Part shown: positions 1 through 12,351 of the stretch, in pieces
Layout of the letters: every line of letters starts with the position of its first letter
Position numbering within the stretch: position 1 is the stretch's first letter
NCBI GenBank assembly: GCA_032622095.1
Contig: CP136061.1
Coordinates: 91,365,845 to 91,429,844, forward strand
Direction: 5' to 3'
Length of the DNA: 64,000 nucleotides
DNA from: Siphonodentalium dalli
Lineage: Eukaryota; Mollusca; Scaphopoda; Gadilida; Siphonodentaliidae
Notes under the pieces: model-generated
What the model was told of the DNA's origin: nothing
The model's database searches: none
The model's input: the letters and a program-made list of their open reading frames with translations, nothing else
Made by a program: the position numbers and the translations under genes

Positions 1-34
1 CTATAATAGTCGATATACATGTGAGTATCATCTG

Positions 35-476
35 AAGTAATTATGTCATTACTGGACCAAAGACATGCTTGTCGCCTGGATGAATGAAAACGATACCGCT
101 GATTGGACTATTGGCATTAAATTTGTCCAGTTTCGTAAGAACTCTAGTTTTAATGCGAGCATCAAACAGTCACCCTGCAGCCTTATTCGGTGTCGAAGCC
201 GGAATCTGGTTGACATCTTCGTCATTGCTACATGAAGTCATTCAGAAACTACAAACAGAAGATGACTTGCTTTCAGTTCTATCCAACCGTTCAGCTCAAC
301 CAGAAACGACGACACATCCACTGGAATCAACGACCCCTCAACCAGAAACCAGAAGTGCAATTGCAATGGACCTAAGAGACATAAGAGTAAGCGATGTGCT
401 TGTTTCAAGAATAATGTGTTATGTAATAGTGTCAATTGTTCTACTAAATTATAATATTATATACCTGGAATATTAA
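35..476 (+). pseudogene. KRBA2/Ginger-type integrase gene, 3' fragment
   Basis: This is a truncated, frame-broken copy of the C-terminal part of the integrase gene seen in full at 49334-55330. The two share the stretch around TKDML-AWM-ENDTADW-IGIKFVQFR and the following segment with FGVEA and LTSSSLLHEVI. A one-base insertion near 175 shifts the frame between them. The Thr/Pro-rich linker (QPETTTP units) is only two to three units long here against roughly a dozen in the other copy. The homology fades by about 370, after which the frame stays open to a stop at 476. The catalytic core is absent, so it cannot encode an active enzyme. It is the right part of a second transposon copy; no terminal repeat is visible after it. 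Confidence 0.8.
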
Positions 477-485
477 TGAAATTTG

Positions 486-921
486 TTAAACGGACATGGC
501 TCATTCGAACCTCCATTTTTATTTCTACGTAATTTGGAGCGACGGATACGGTAAGTCGATAAATACATTGATCTGCTTCGTATGCTTTGAAAAACACTTG
601 CCAAAGTCAGTCATTTTTCAGACGTTTTCAACTTTTCGCCAGAAGTCAGACAAATGATCTGTATTGCTACCATATCAGGAATAGACTACCACGCAACGCT
701 CTTATCTGGTCCATGTCGCGCAAATGGCGGTTGTTGTTTTTTTGGACCCAAACACCCTATTCGCAGTTATATTTTCCATTACTTTCATGCGTCTTTTTCG
801 GTTAGATAATGCTCGTAGAACGGTAGTTCAGATATGTATCGACCCATTTCGACACTGAGAAACATTCAAAAGCGAATAATATTATGTGCATTTTGGAGCG
901 CAAACCGCCATGTGGCTTTAA
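486..921 (+). mobile_element. ~435-bp MITE family, copy 1 (TTAAA...ACATGGC ends)
   Basis: A non-coding interspersed repeat almost collinear with 24500-24930. Its ends form an imperfect inverted repeat: the left end reads TTAAACGGACATGGC and the complement of the right end TTAAAGCCACATGGC. Short ORFs inside are not conserved as protein. Partial copies lie at 32399-32500, 44660-44862 and about 63733-63775. The family assignment is unknown; a cut-and-paste DNA transposon derivative is the best guess. Confidence 0.7.
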
Positions 922-1241
922 TTCATACCGATTGGTTCCGTAAAACATTTTTCGGAAAATTTGAAAGTCCACAATCTCATTTCACACACTGGATTTATCA
1001 GCTATATATGCTCCATATAGATGCTCTGATAGAAACATGCGCATTGTATTTGTTTCACAGTGACATGTCTGCATATACAACTCTATTTTTTGTATCTGCC
1101 TGTAGCAACTATAGATTGAGCTTTTATGATCACATAGCCGTACCGTCGCGCATTTTTTTTTTGAGGGCGGACACATGTTCTGGCATATTATATAGTGTTG
1201 CATAGTACATAAAAGTGTTATGTCCATTTGAACATATGTGC
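922..1241. other. No recognisable feature
   Basis: AT-rich sequence between two MITEs. I see no repeat, splice-bounded exon or conserved protein in it. Confidence 0.5.
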
Positions 1242-1604
1242 CAACATATCCTCGCACAAATACGCACATAGTCTAACTATAATGTCAAATAGGTTCAAAA
1301 TGTGAATATTTGATACTGAAATAGGCAGATAATGGATCATATCCGTAATTTCGGTTTATGGCGCGGGCCACAGTGAAAACACATGTTAAAGAACGTATAC
1401 CTGAAAAGTCGTGAATTGGCTTATTTGTGTTATTGTTCGCACATAATCTGCTTAGAATCGTCTTCGTATGAGTCGATAATGCGACTAAAATGCTACCATT
1501 TTCAGCACAGTATCGACTCAAAATTTAGCAATGATAAGCAGATTATCTACCTAACATAGTTATATTATAAGCAGATAATATGCGGGTTTCCGGGGGAAAT
1601 GCTG
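1242..1604 (+). mobile_element. 363-bp MITE family, copy 1, with target duplication
   Basis: The element is flanked by TATGTGC (1235-1241 and 1605-1611), a 7-bp target-site duplication. The first and last ten bases are near inverted repeats (CAACATATCC and CAGCATTTCC). The right half contains a long imperfect hairpin built on AATCTGCTTAGAATCG and AGTCGATAATG and their complements. Full copies are at 2428-2784 and 59951-60313, and a truncated inverted copy is at 14116-14248. It has no coding capacity. Confidence 0.8.
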
Positions 1605-1611
1605 TATGTGC

Positions 1612-2427
1612 TCAGTCATTGGCTGAAAGAGGTATCAGACAGGTAGCTATGATCCCCACTTCAGAAGGTACTCCGTCCACACATATATGACACATAGGAC
1701 ACACAGACCATGGCATAATGATAGCCACTCATGTAGAAGGTACAGCAGACACACCTCTGCTGTTAATCACATTGCTCGTTGAGCGCCACTACGCCCACTA
1801 TCACGTGCTCTCGGTCCACCACGTAGAGTATAATCATCCTTTATTCGGCGGGGAACAGTGACATGAGCGCCAAAAACAGACATTAAACCATCTCGCACTT
1901 CCCGGCCATAAGCCCCCCCCCCCTTTGGGTCAATTCAATTTTAAAAGTCATTTGAAGTGGGGGTTAGGTAGATAATCAAGAGGTCGGGCGCAATGTTTGT
2001 TTCTCACACATGTCTATTATAGCTAAATTCATTGTGGATTTGGTAGTACAACTATTGATGTTGTAAGCAGTATTTATTTTAGCTGTGACCTACTAGTATA
2101 TTGCCTATCTTCATATATTGCATGATTGCGGATCCCCGTGATCATATAACCAACCATCGGATGCAAGCACTTATTTCTCTCATAAGTATCGAGCTGACAT
2201 TGATGCCATTCGCATCCGACTCCACATTTAAACATTCTCACTTATGTATGCAGCACTCACGAAATGACTCATGCAAACCACTTCATATTTCAACGTAACA
2301 CATCCGCCGGTTTAGAAGTAAAATGGGCCAACCATAATAGTGTAGTCTGTACACGACCGGAAAGCTCAGCAAGACACTGAGTACATTTCATAGCGAAATG
2401 AAAGTCCGCCTTCATACAGTAATAAAG
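1612..2427. other. Unassigned sequence with a poly-C tract
   Basis: Contains a C homopolymer near 1915-1924 and short unrelated ORFs only. No repeat partner was found in this window. Confidence 0.4.
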
Positions 2428-2784
2428 CCACAAAATTATCCTCACCCAAATACGCACATAATCGACCTATAATGTGAAATAGGTTCATATTGTGATTATT
2501 TCATTCTGAAGTAAGCAAGTGGATCATATCCGTTATTTCGTTTTTCGCGGGTAGTGAAAACATGTGTTAAAAGAGCGTACATCTGAAAAGTCGTGTTTTG
2601 GCTTATTTGTGTCATTCCGCTCATAATCTGATTAGAATCGCCTCATTATGAGTCGATAATGTCACTAAAACACTCTCATTTTCAGCACATTATCGACTCA
2701 AAATTGGCGATTCTATGCAGATCATCTACAAAAACAAGTTATATTATAAGTAGATAATGCGCGATTTTCCGGGAGAACAGGCTA
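2428..2784 (+). mobile_element. 363-bp MITE family, copy 2
   Basis: Collinear with 1242-1604 over its whole length, with the same internal hairpin. It is flanked by AATAAAG at 2421-2427 and 2785-2791, another 7-bp target duplication, which fixes the ends. Confidence 0.8.
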
Positions 2785-2848
2785 AATAAAGTCTTACAAA
2801 TTTAACATGGCATTATGTTTTGTTACATGCATTTCGATATAGAAAACA

Positions 2849-3210
2849 AGATTGAGGTTCCCAGGCGGTGATAAGCGGGCTAGCATCACCAAACTCACCC
2901 TATTGTGACCTCATTCTGCATGACCTCATCTGCTATGGGAGACATAGACTCAAATTGAAGTTCCCAAATGGTGAATATTGTGACCTACACCCATTGGTAA
3001 CATCGATTATGCAAGGTGTCGTCTGCCAATTTGGGGATATAGAGAAATTAAACTGAAAAAGAAATATAATCCATGAGAAGAAGTTTCTATAGAAATTTGA
3101 TAATAAAGAAACTTTCCAGAGAAGATGAGGCCTAAGCAGAATGAGGTTCGTAGAGGGTGAATATGGGAACCTCATTCTGCAAATGACAGGCACATTAAAC
3201 TCAGTCTTGC
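2849..3210 (+). mobile_element. Twin-hairpin MITE, diverged copy
   Basis: Shares the motifs CATTCTGCAAATGACAG, GCGGGCTAGCATCAC and AAGCAGAATGAGGT with the better-preserved element at 23004-23447. The left end is truncated and the middle has diverged, so no target duplication can be read. Confidence 0.6.
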
Positions 3211-3417
3211 ACGCCACTATTGTTTTGATATGGGTGTGTCAGGCCGCGTCCACACACTAACAAATTAACCGGGTAGGGTGTGTAGGCAATTTGGTACAGA
3301 AGGCTATGAAATGAAAGAAAACGAACGCATAAATTCTTATAAAATGCATCTGTATCACAGCTATAACTTCGTGAGAAGTAAATACTCTGTACAGTAATGC
3401 CCTACGTAATCGATAGC

Positions 3418-3927
3418 TTAAAGGCACGTGAGGCGGCTGCCTTAGTTGTCGAAAATATTCATAATTTGTTCCAATCACCGTAAACAGAAAAACATTAAAA
3501 CGCATACAGTTTCGTTCATATATACCATGAACATCGCGTAAACAGCATGTTATCACAAAGAACTACTATATTTTACCTAAGCAAGAGTCTGATTGTGTTA
3601 CAGAAGACAGCACAATGCTACTGGCTAATCACACACAAATGGCACAAACGCTCTTTATTAGTGCCATATCAGGAATTCGCCAACAAAGAACGCTCTTTAT
3701 GTTTACCATCATAATATAAACAAACAACAGAAAAGTAACTTTTTACGTTTTTGTTTACATAACAATGGTCAAACAGATGACAATAACTTACGGTTTATGC
3801 TATATTTCTTATTTGTATACGGACAAAGTCTGTCTACATTTTGATGTTCTTTCTGTTTGTGGCGGTTTTTGACGGGTGTAAATATTTTCACAGGATACCC
3901 ACCGCCAAGGCCAACCGTACCTTTAAA
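3418..3927 (+). mobile_element. 510-bp MITE family, copy 1
   Basis: Begins TTAAAGGCACG and ends CGTACCTTTAA, so the ends are inverted repeats. Copies are at 15333-15837 (inverted) and 39498-40000 (same strand). In the other copies the terminal repeat is longer, with GGTTGGCCTT at both ends. The small ORFs in it reappear in all copies only because the DNA is conserved. Confidence 0.8.
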
Positions 3928-4081
3928 CACAGCAGAATTATGGGTAACTTTTCAGGATTTATTCTGAAATATGGCTTGTTGCCATTCATCGGATCGCTCT
4001 CGGGGAGAGCTTTCCGATGCATGGCAACAAGCCATATTTCCGACTAAGTCCTGAAAAGTTACCCACAATTATGCTGTGTCT
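3926..4081. repeat. Near-perfect ~155-bp hairpin
   Basis: The two arms, about 61 bp each, are complementary with a handful of mismatches. Each contains ATGGCAACAAGCCATATTTC or its complement. The loop is about 30 bases centred near 4003. Such a structure would give a long double-stranded stem if transcribed. Confidence 0.8.
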
Positions 4082-5149
4082 AAGGAATCGATTACTTAGG
4101 GCATTACTGTATATCCGCCTGAATCGATGTTACCTGTAAATAGCATGACATTATCTCACACGAATCAATCATATACAAGTATATATATTTGAAGGCAAAT
4201 GTTAACAGCACGGCTAAAAGCGGAACTACATCGGCCGAATTCTGGTCCCTGGTCTAGACCAGGGTTTCATATAAACTATAGTCTAGACCAGGCCGAAACC
4301 ACGGTGATCGCGATGTGTTGCCCAGCTTCGAGGCGAGTAAGCTGGGATTATTGGTCAGCACTTGTCCGTATTCTCGTCTTTTTGAAACTCAGGTTTACGT
4401 AAACCAAGGTTTGCCTTCTTATTGTCATTCAAGCCTTTGTCGGTCTGTTCATAATTCGAACCATGTGGTAACGTACAAGTTTTGGTAACAGAAACATAAG
4501 TATTTTTTGGAAGCATTTATCTTTATGTTAACCAAATTGTAATTGTGTTATATTTGTATGTCGTGTAGAGTAAAGATTATAATTATATATGAACTGGACA
4601 AGATTTAATATAATCCACAATTATGTGTGTTATAGGTAATAGTCTGCAACTGAGACCTAGTCCCCCCCCCCCCCACCCCTGGTCTGAGATTTTTGTATAA
4701 ACCGAGACTTGATCCTGAGACGAGAATAGCGAAGTCTGGTTTCGAGAATGTATTTATGGTGCAGAACTCTAATACGGATTATTAGTTTGATTGTAAGCCA
4801 GTCATTCGCACGATGGTGAATAGTTTGAGCAATCACAAGCTGGCTTTTAACTGGACATTAGAAATGATCTAGTGTAACTGCGTTTTATATAATGTCACCT
4901 ATCATAACTGTAACAATCATGCGTGCGTGTACCCCGGCGATTTGCTGTGGATGAGCATGGGCGACCCGGCATAACAGTGAATGGCACATCGGATTTTCAT
5001 CTTACATCGCATGGGCGGGATGCGGGCTTTCTTGGCGTATTCATAAAATTGACGTTGGAATGCTTCTTAATGGGGATTACTCGTAACGCCCATTCACGTA
5101 GATTATTTCCGTATTTTGAACAAGAATAATACTGATGTTTTAATTAATT

Positions 5150-5335
5150 TTATTTTAAACGTAAAGCAAACAAAAAACAGTAAAGACGAAAAAACAAAAA
5201 ACAAAAAACAAAAAACAGAACCAGAACAAAAATTATAAAAAACAAAAAAAAACAAAAAAAAACAAAAGAATTTGTTTTTCAAAACATTTAAATAAAATGA
5301 AAAACATAACAACAATAGAAGAAAAAATATCAAAA
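5150..5335. repeat. A-rich low-complexity tract (CAAAAA units)
   Basis: Runs of A interrupted by single C or G, such as AAAACAAAAAAC. It accounts for the phenylalanine-rich minus-strand ORF here, which is not a gene. Confidence 0.8.
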
Positions 5336-5427
5336 TATATATAAATTTATGATTCTTTTATTTAAACGCATTTGCTGAAAAAGAAATATAAGAATGGAGT
5401 TTACTATCTTGTGTCCCTAGAAATCTC

Positions 5428-5715
5428 GGGGGCCCCGGTGGTTCAGTCGGTAGAGTGTCAGGTGCATTACACCGTCACAGGCCGTCCAGCGCTGACGAAG
5501 CTGGTTCGAACCCCGTCATGCGGAGGGTGACCGGAATCGTGTATCTGGGCAAGTTTGTCAGTTGCTTTCCGGGGATCGGTGGTTTCTGCACGCAGTGAGA
5601 CGATTTCTCGATCAAATTAAGCCTCTGCGTGGTCTTTCCTCCACCCGTAAAATTGACAACGTCGTGTGTGGCCTAGCGGCTAGATCGACGATAAACCCTA
5701 ACAAACCAAACCAAA
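5428..5715 (+). mobile_element. tRNA-derived SINE with 13-bp target duplication
   Basis: The head resembles a tRNA gene with an A-box-like TGGTTCAGTCGGTAGAG and a B-box GGTTCGAACCC, the two internal RNA polymerase III promoter elements. A non-tRNA body follows with a CTTTCCTCCACCCGTAAAAT segment, of the kind seen in many invertebrate SINEs, and the tail is AAACCAAACC-like. CCCTAGAAATCTC is duplicated exactly at 5415-5427 and 5716-5728, which defines the insertion. It encodes no protein and would depend on a LINE for mobility. Confidence 0.85.
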
Positions 5716-6469
5716 CCCTAGAAATCTCTGAGAAATTCTTATTTTAACGTACATTTTGTTAATCGTCCTTGTTCCAATAATGTCTTACCATTTGGATTCT
5801 TGGAAATTGGAATGATGGCAACTGAAATGATGGGCGCAAATGTTTTAGCCCATTATATGTTTGGGTCGAGATTTAAAAGGGCGGTCTCTGAGACTGATTA
5901 TTCGGTGCATGGGGAGGTGGTATAAACAATGTATAGCCACTTATAGGCCATTGGTGGTTCCGTCGGCCGTGAAACAAGTTTTTTTTTACTCAACTAAAAC
6001 ATTTACTCAAACCGCTGACATCAATATAGGTTATCATAATAAATAAACATAAAGGTAGGGTCGTGGCGACATGGGAATTTAAGGTGTCTCACCCCCCCCA
6101 ACTTAGGATGGAGCGGATTGGAAATATGGACAACACCCCCACTATCCACATGGAGACACTCTAAATAACATGCCTGTAATGACGACACACCGCACGTTTT
6201 CGGTGATAACCCGTTATATTAATGCTCAACTATTCGCGACGTGAACGCAATCATATTGTTCGAGCACCAAGCGTGCCTTTGTCCGTCGATACACCGATCG
6301 TCGTTGATTGAACAATAATCCGCCTAATCTAAATCGAGACCATGTGGTTTCGCGAGACCAGGTCCAGGCATAGAACACCGTGATTATTAGGGTGGTCTAG
6401 ACCAGGGACCAGAATTCGGCCGCATAAGTTCGCGTCTCGCGTCGTTAGCTTTGGTACAGGTTCATAGTA

Positions 6470-9400
6470 CAGCGGCCAAACGCCAAAAGTGGTCGGGTAC
6501 CCCTACCCACGGTAGAACAAGTTAAACCCAACTTTTTTTGAAGAAGAAATATATACTCTAGACGAAAATGATAGTGAAAAATAACGGAATTGGTGGTGGC
6601 TATTCTCAAATCGACGATGACCGATACCCACCAGTTACTTTTCCCAGAAATTAACGATTTTGGTAAAGTGAGCCCTGCGGCTATGTCCTAAGTTATTAGC
6701 CCACAATGTAGGCGTTAAAATGACTACAGCATACCATATCTGTACCTGATATGCAAGAAGTGTTGGTTACTTTTGATTTTTCGTGCCATTTGGAGCCGAA
6801 ACATTTTATTTTTTGTTGCAAAATCGCTCTTTTTCAAACAAATTATATTTTACGAACATTATTATTCAAACGGATATTGCAATACTATTGAAATATTTAG
6901 TTCATATGGTGTAGTAGTTATCTAACACGCATATAAAGAAAGAAGTTAACAAAAAATTTCAACGGTTTGCGAGATATTGGATTTTAGCTACCCCTCCCCA
7001 AACACGTTTTTGGTCGAAAACAATGCATATTTTTGTAAATGACATTACAAACATTTTCGAATTGATCGGAATGGGACCCAATATGAATCTTGTACTGAAA
7101 GTGTTGTCCAGAGATGCCGTTTAATCGATTACAGATGTGTTCAGGCTTCCAGACCCCAGTTACAACAACAACAATATTTTATTGATAACAGGTAATTTTG
7201 CATGCATTAACATCGATGTTAAGTACTAAAACCTTTGTTATAAACAATACGTGACCAACTATATAATTCATATGGCTCAGTAGTTATCTGGACATCACAA
7301 GTAGAAATAATTTGACAGAAATTGTCAACGGTTTTCAAGATATTGGAATTAGGTACCGCTCCCCCGGACTCGCGATTTGGTAGAAAAACTACATATTTAT
7401 GATAACAAGACAGACCTTTCTAAATTATTCTAACGAGCATCTAATCATTATTCGTGTGATGAAAACCTGATCCCTAGACACCGCGAGTCTGGTTTTAGAT
7501 GACCTCAGGTTTCCAATAAAACCCCCAGTTACAACAACAACAACACAATATTTTATTTATGACATGTAATTTTATATTAACACATATCGACTTTGAGCAA
7601 CTGAAGTATTTGTTCTAAAGGACACATAATATAGAATAACATAATCATACAGAACAAAATTATTGTTGCCCCCCGCCCTATTAGACGTCCTGAACACACC
7701 ACGAACTGAATAAAATATGATCTCAATATTAAGAATCATGTAATTATAAAGGACAGTTGCATAAGGAAATATACAATGTTTATGGATGGGTTTGTTCCCG
7801 AAACAGTGTGGCACTTTGCTTGGCAATATGAAGGGCGAATTTGCTATATTTTTCAAGAACACTCTACCCAATTTAAAGACTTTTCAACGCAATACGAAAT
7901 TAAGCTATATGATCTCCAATTCTCTATATTAACCGAGAATGTGACGGGAATGTAGTTCTATCAGAGAATACATAATTTGTATGGATGGGTTGTGCATGTG
8001 CCGCTTTACACAAAGTGGCTGATAAATAAGAAAGAATTTGCTGTTTTAGGCCCCCTACACAATTGAAGTGTTAAAGTTGAACAACTCACAAACTGAAACT
8101 ATTGCTGTAAATATTAACTGAGGATGTGGGCAAAAAATAGTCACATCGGGGCGCATACATGGTGTTGATGGATGGGTTGGTTGGATCCCGAAAGCCTTTA
8201 GCACTTACGAAAATCGGATGGCAAACTCCAAAGGCGAATATTTTATGTTTTGTGGGACCCCTTTATATGCCCATTTAAACTCTTGAACACACCATGCGCC
8301 GAATATTCATGCTTTTATTATTAAATCACAGTGTGAACGAAATGTAGTGCTATCGGGGAATATACACATTATATGGGTAGTTTGGTTCCCAAAATCCTAG
8401 GGTACTTTACAAAAGGCGGCTGGCAAAAACCAAAGCTGAGTATTTTCTGTGAGCACCCTACCCCATTAAAAGTCTTAAACACACTAATGGATGGACATGT
8501 TCTCAACATTAACTGAGGTGTGGACAAATGGTATGTAATTCAGGAAATATACCTCTTCATTGTACGATGGGTGGGATGGCTGGCTTCCCAATGTCTGGGG
8601 CACTTTACACAAAGTGGCTAGCAAAGAGAAGGCGAAATCTCACTGTTTTAGGTACCCATAACCCTTCTAAACTCTTTAGCACACACTGAACCGAATCTAT
8701 ATGCTCTCATGTATTATTTACAATTTGTATGGGTGGTTTTGTTCTCGAAATCCTGGAACACTTTACAAAAGGTGGCTGGCAAATACGAAATGTAATGTGT
8801 TAGGACACACTACCCCATTTGCAGTCTTGGGACACACAATGAACCGAAAGGATGTGCTCCCATTACTAACTGCGTGTGTAGAGAAATGGATGCTACATAA
8901 AGAGTATAGTATACCAGGGTCTTGAATGTCTGGGTCACTTTACTAAAAGTTGTTGATGAAAGAGAAAAGCGAATACTCACTGTTTTGGGGGGGGGCCCAT
9001 TTACCCATTTAATATCTTGATCAGAGCATGAACTGAAATTATATTATCTCATACTTAGCTGAGTGTGTGATCGAAAGGTATTGCTATCATGGAATTATTA
9101 ATTGATATATGGGTGATTTGGTTTCCCCGAAATCCTGGAACAGTTTACAAAAAGCGGCTGGCAAACAAGAAAGCGAATTCTCTATGTCTTGGGGACGCCA
9201 TTATCCAACTTGAAGTCTTAACAAAATGATATTCTCTCAATGTTAACTGAAGTTGTGGACAAATGGGATTATTATCTGGCAATACGAATCTGTTATGGAT
9301 CAGATGGTTCCCGAAAGCCTATGGCACTTTACAACAAATTGTCAGCATATGAAAGGGCTAAATTTTACTCTCAGGTGACGCCATCCCTATTTGAAGTATT

Positions 9401-12351
9401 GAACACACCACTAGCTCAAGGCATAAGCTATCCATGTTACCCGAGATTGTGGCCGAATGGCTGTTCTGCCAGAAAAGATGCAATGGTCTCGCGAGCCCGC
9501 CGTTCGCGAGAACACAGTGGCACCTTACACAAAGCAGATGGCAAACGATGAAGGCGAATTTTAAGGGACCCCTACCCCATGTAAACCATTGAACCTACCA
9601 CGAACTGAATGGATGTGCCTTCAGGGTCAAACGACGATCTGGACAAATGGCTATTCTATAAAGAATTACACAATTGTTATAGATGGGTTAATACCCGAAA
9701 GTCAGGGACACTTTACAAAAAGCGACTGAAAAATAAATAATGCGGTTTTTTCAATGTTTGTATTACCCCCTTCCCAATTTGAAGACTAGAACACACCATA
9801 GACTGGAACGATATCGTCATTGACTGCGTGTATGGACTATGGCGAGTTAATTGTACAAGGACATAAACAATGTTAATAGATGGATTTGGGTTCTGAAAGA
9901 ATGAGCACTTCACGAAAATTGACTGGAAAATAAGAAAGGCAAAATTTTGAGGACCCCTACTTTATTTGAAGTCTTGGAAGACACACATGGTGAAATGATA
10001 TGACCCCAATATTAATTGATGGCTTGACCAAAGGTTAGTTTTTATCAGTATATACATATGTGTTGGTTCCCGAAAGTCTGCATCGTGTGGCACTCCACAA
10101 CAAGCGGCTGGCAAATGTTCACTGTTGTATGTACCCCTACCCTATTTGAAGTCTTGAACACATCATGTACTGAAGGGATTATGAATTCAATATCAACATA
10201 TATTGTGGCCGAAACTATGCGACATATTAGTATGTGGTAGTTCTATCCGGAGGTAAACAATTTATCTGGGAGAGAGATTGTATGGGGAAAAGCGGGAAAT
10301 TAGGATGTAATCCAGTTGGAACTGATTGGATACATGCAATGATATACACATAGTTTCGTTGGAGCTGATTAGACGCAATGCTACACAGATATTGTTGTTT
10401 TTGTCATTGATACGCCCGTCGCCGTGAGATTGCAGACGATCTGGTGGTGGTAAATTTCGCGCTCAGCAGGGTTTCAATGCTTTTCACGAAGTTTTAACAA
10501 ATGGCAGCGTTATGGAAATCGCTTTGTCTGAACCTTTGTCAACTATTTTAATATTTTCGCGATGACTTGAGTTGCTGTACATAAAAAGAGTATTTCTGAT
10601 AAAATTAGAAGTTCAGTCTTAGGACCAATGTTTTCCAAAAAGTAATGATATGCCTTTTCTATTTGCCACAATGACAGAGAGGGGACGTTTTAATGTGATT
10701 AATCAATTGGCAATAGTTCAAATTACTGCATTTCAATCTTAAACGCGAATGGAGTACTTGTGCATCTATACGTCGGACATGTTGGGTTCCCCAGCTGTCC
10801 AATTATTGTAATCTCTGTATACCATTATTGTATTTTGAGAATAAAATATTGATTGGTTGATTGATATGCGACACTCATTGTATGTAATAGCAAATACAAT
10901 GCGTTGTTGTTGTAATTTGGGGTCTGGAAGCCAGAACACGTTTTTAATCACTTAAGCAATGTCCCCGGACTCAATTTTCAGCAAAATAATTATGTTGGGT
11001 CCCAGTATGATCAATTGGGAAATTTGGTAAAGTTCTGAACAAAAATATGTAATTTTTCGACCAAAAATGTGTTTAGGGGAGGTGTAGCTAAAATCCATTA
11101 TTTCGCAAATTGTTCTAAATTTCTGTTAACTTCTTTCTGCATATGCTTGGCAGATAACTGCATCACCATAAGAAATAAATATTTGGGCATTATAACAATA
11201 TCCATTTCAATGATAATGTTCGAAAAATAATATTTTTGTGAAAAAGTGCGATTGTTCAGCAAAAAGTAAATGTTTTGGCGCCAAATGGCAGGAAAATCTT
11301 AATTAATCAACACTTTTTTCATATCAGGTAGAGGTATGGTATGATGTAGTAATTTAACCCCAACAATTTGGGCAAATAGGCTAGGACATAGCCACAGGGC
11401 TCGCTTTACCAAAATCGTTAATTTCTGGAAAAAGTCACTGGAGATTATCGCTCATCGTCGATTTGACAATAGCCACCACTATTCCGTTATTTTTCAATTT
11501 TTGTCAAATTCTTTCTACTTATGATATCCAGATAACTACTGAGCCATATGAGTTATATAGTTGGTCACGTGTTGTTTATAACAAAGGTTTTAGTACTTAA
11601 CATCGATGTTAATGCATGCAAAATTACCTGTTATCAATAAAATAATTGTTGTTGTTGTAATTGGGGTCTGAAAGCCTGAACACATCTGTAATAGATTAAA
11701 CAGCATCTCTGGACAACACTTTCAGTACAAGATTCATATTGGGTCCCATTCAGATCAATTCGAAAATGTTTGTAATGTCATTTACAAAAATATGTATTTT
11801 TTTTTACCAAAAACGTGTTTGGGGGAGGGGTAGCTAAAATCCAATATCTCGCAAACCGTTCAAAACTTGTTTTAACTTCTTTCTTCATATGCTTGTTAGA
11901 TAACTACTACACCATATGAACTAAATATTTCAATACTATTGCAATATACGACTGAATGATAATCTTCGAAAAATACAATTTTTTTGAAAAAGAGCGATTT
12001 TTCAACAAAAAATAAATGTTTCGGCTCCAAATGGCACGACAATCCAAATTAACCAACACTTCTTGCATATCAGGTACAAACATGGTATGCTGTAGTCATT
12101 TTAACACCAACAATGAGGTCAAATAACTTAGGACATAGCCGCAGGGCTCACTTTACCAAAATCGTTAATTTCTGGGAAAAGTCACTGGTGGGTATCTTTC
12201 ATCGTCAATTTGAGAATAGCCACCACCAATGCCATTATTTTTTCACTATCATTTTCGTAAAGAGTATATATTTCTCCTTTAAAAAAAGTTAGTTTTAACT
12301 TGTTCTACCGTGTGTAGGGGTATCTAGAGCTCTTTTTCGATTTGGCCGCTG
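6470..12351. mobile_element. Foldback element A: long inverted arms around a tandem array
   Basis: The ends are inverted repeats starting CAGCGGCCAAA. The left arm (6470-about 7590) and right arm (about 10900-12351) are reverse complements over more than 1 kb, with shared landmarks such as AACATCGATGTTAA and CCTACCCACGGTAGAAC-like ends. The right arm carries an additional copy of its ~700-bp unit. Between them lie about 13 copies of a ~190-bp repeat. No transposase or other conserved protein was found. The CAG start recalls hAT-type termini, but no 8-bp target duplication is apparent. It is a non-autonomous foldback-type element by structure. Confidence 0.75.
7590..10300 (+). repeat. ~190-bp degenerate tandem array, ~13 units
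   Basis: Units are recognised by GGTT(C)CCGAAA followed by CACTTTACA and GGCTGGCAAA, spaced mostly 180-211 bp. Divergence between units is high, so the array is old. ORFs across it are not conserved from unit to unit. Confidence 0.8.

Larger units (their letters stand above)
3390..4111. mobile_element. TIR element hosting a nested 510-bp MITE and a hairpin
   Basis: The outer 25-bp ends are inverted repeats, TACAGTAATGCCCTA... at 3390-3414 and the complement at 4087-4111, with one mismatch. The CAGTAATGCCC start next to TA suggests a Tc1/mariner-type TA insertion. Inside sit a complete copy of the 510-bp MITE (3418-3927) and, directly against it, a ~155-bp hairpin (3926-4081). Either the MITE inserted into an older element, or the hairpin is what remains of that element's interior. 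Confidence 0.65.
4232..6422. repeat. Distant pair of identical 29-bp inverted repeats
   Basis: Positions 4232-4260 and 6394-6422 are exact reverse complements. Each starts from CGGCCGAATTCTGG and includes the self-complementary core GGTCTAGACC. They could be the ends of a ~2.2-kb element containing the SINE at 5428-5715. No convincing target duplication flanks them, and weak similarity seems to continue outside the repeat, so the boundary is uncertain. Confidence 0.5.

Noticed and set aside
1797-1905. Minus-strand stretch reading like a basic protein segment
   Set aside because: Under 40 codons, no start or splice evidence, no family recognised.
5103-5333. Minus-strand ORF rich in phenylalanine and leucine
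   Set aside because: Translation of an A-rich low-complexity tract.
4229-6425. CAT as a 3-bp target duplication for the 29-bp inverted pair
   Set aside because: Weak similarity continues past the supposed ends, so the boundary and the duplication may be spurious.
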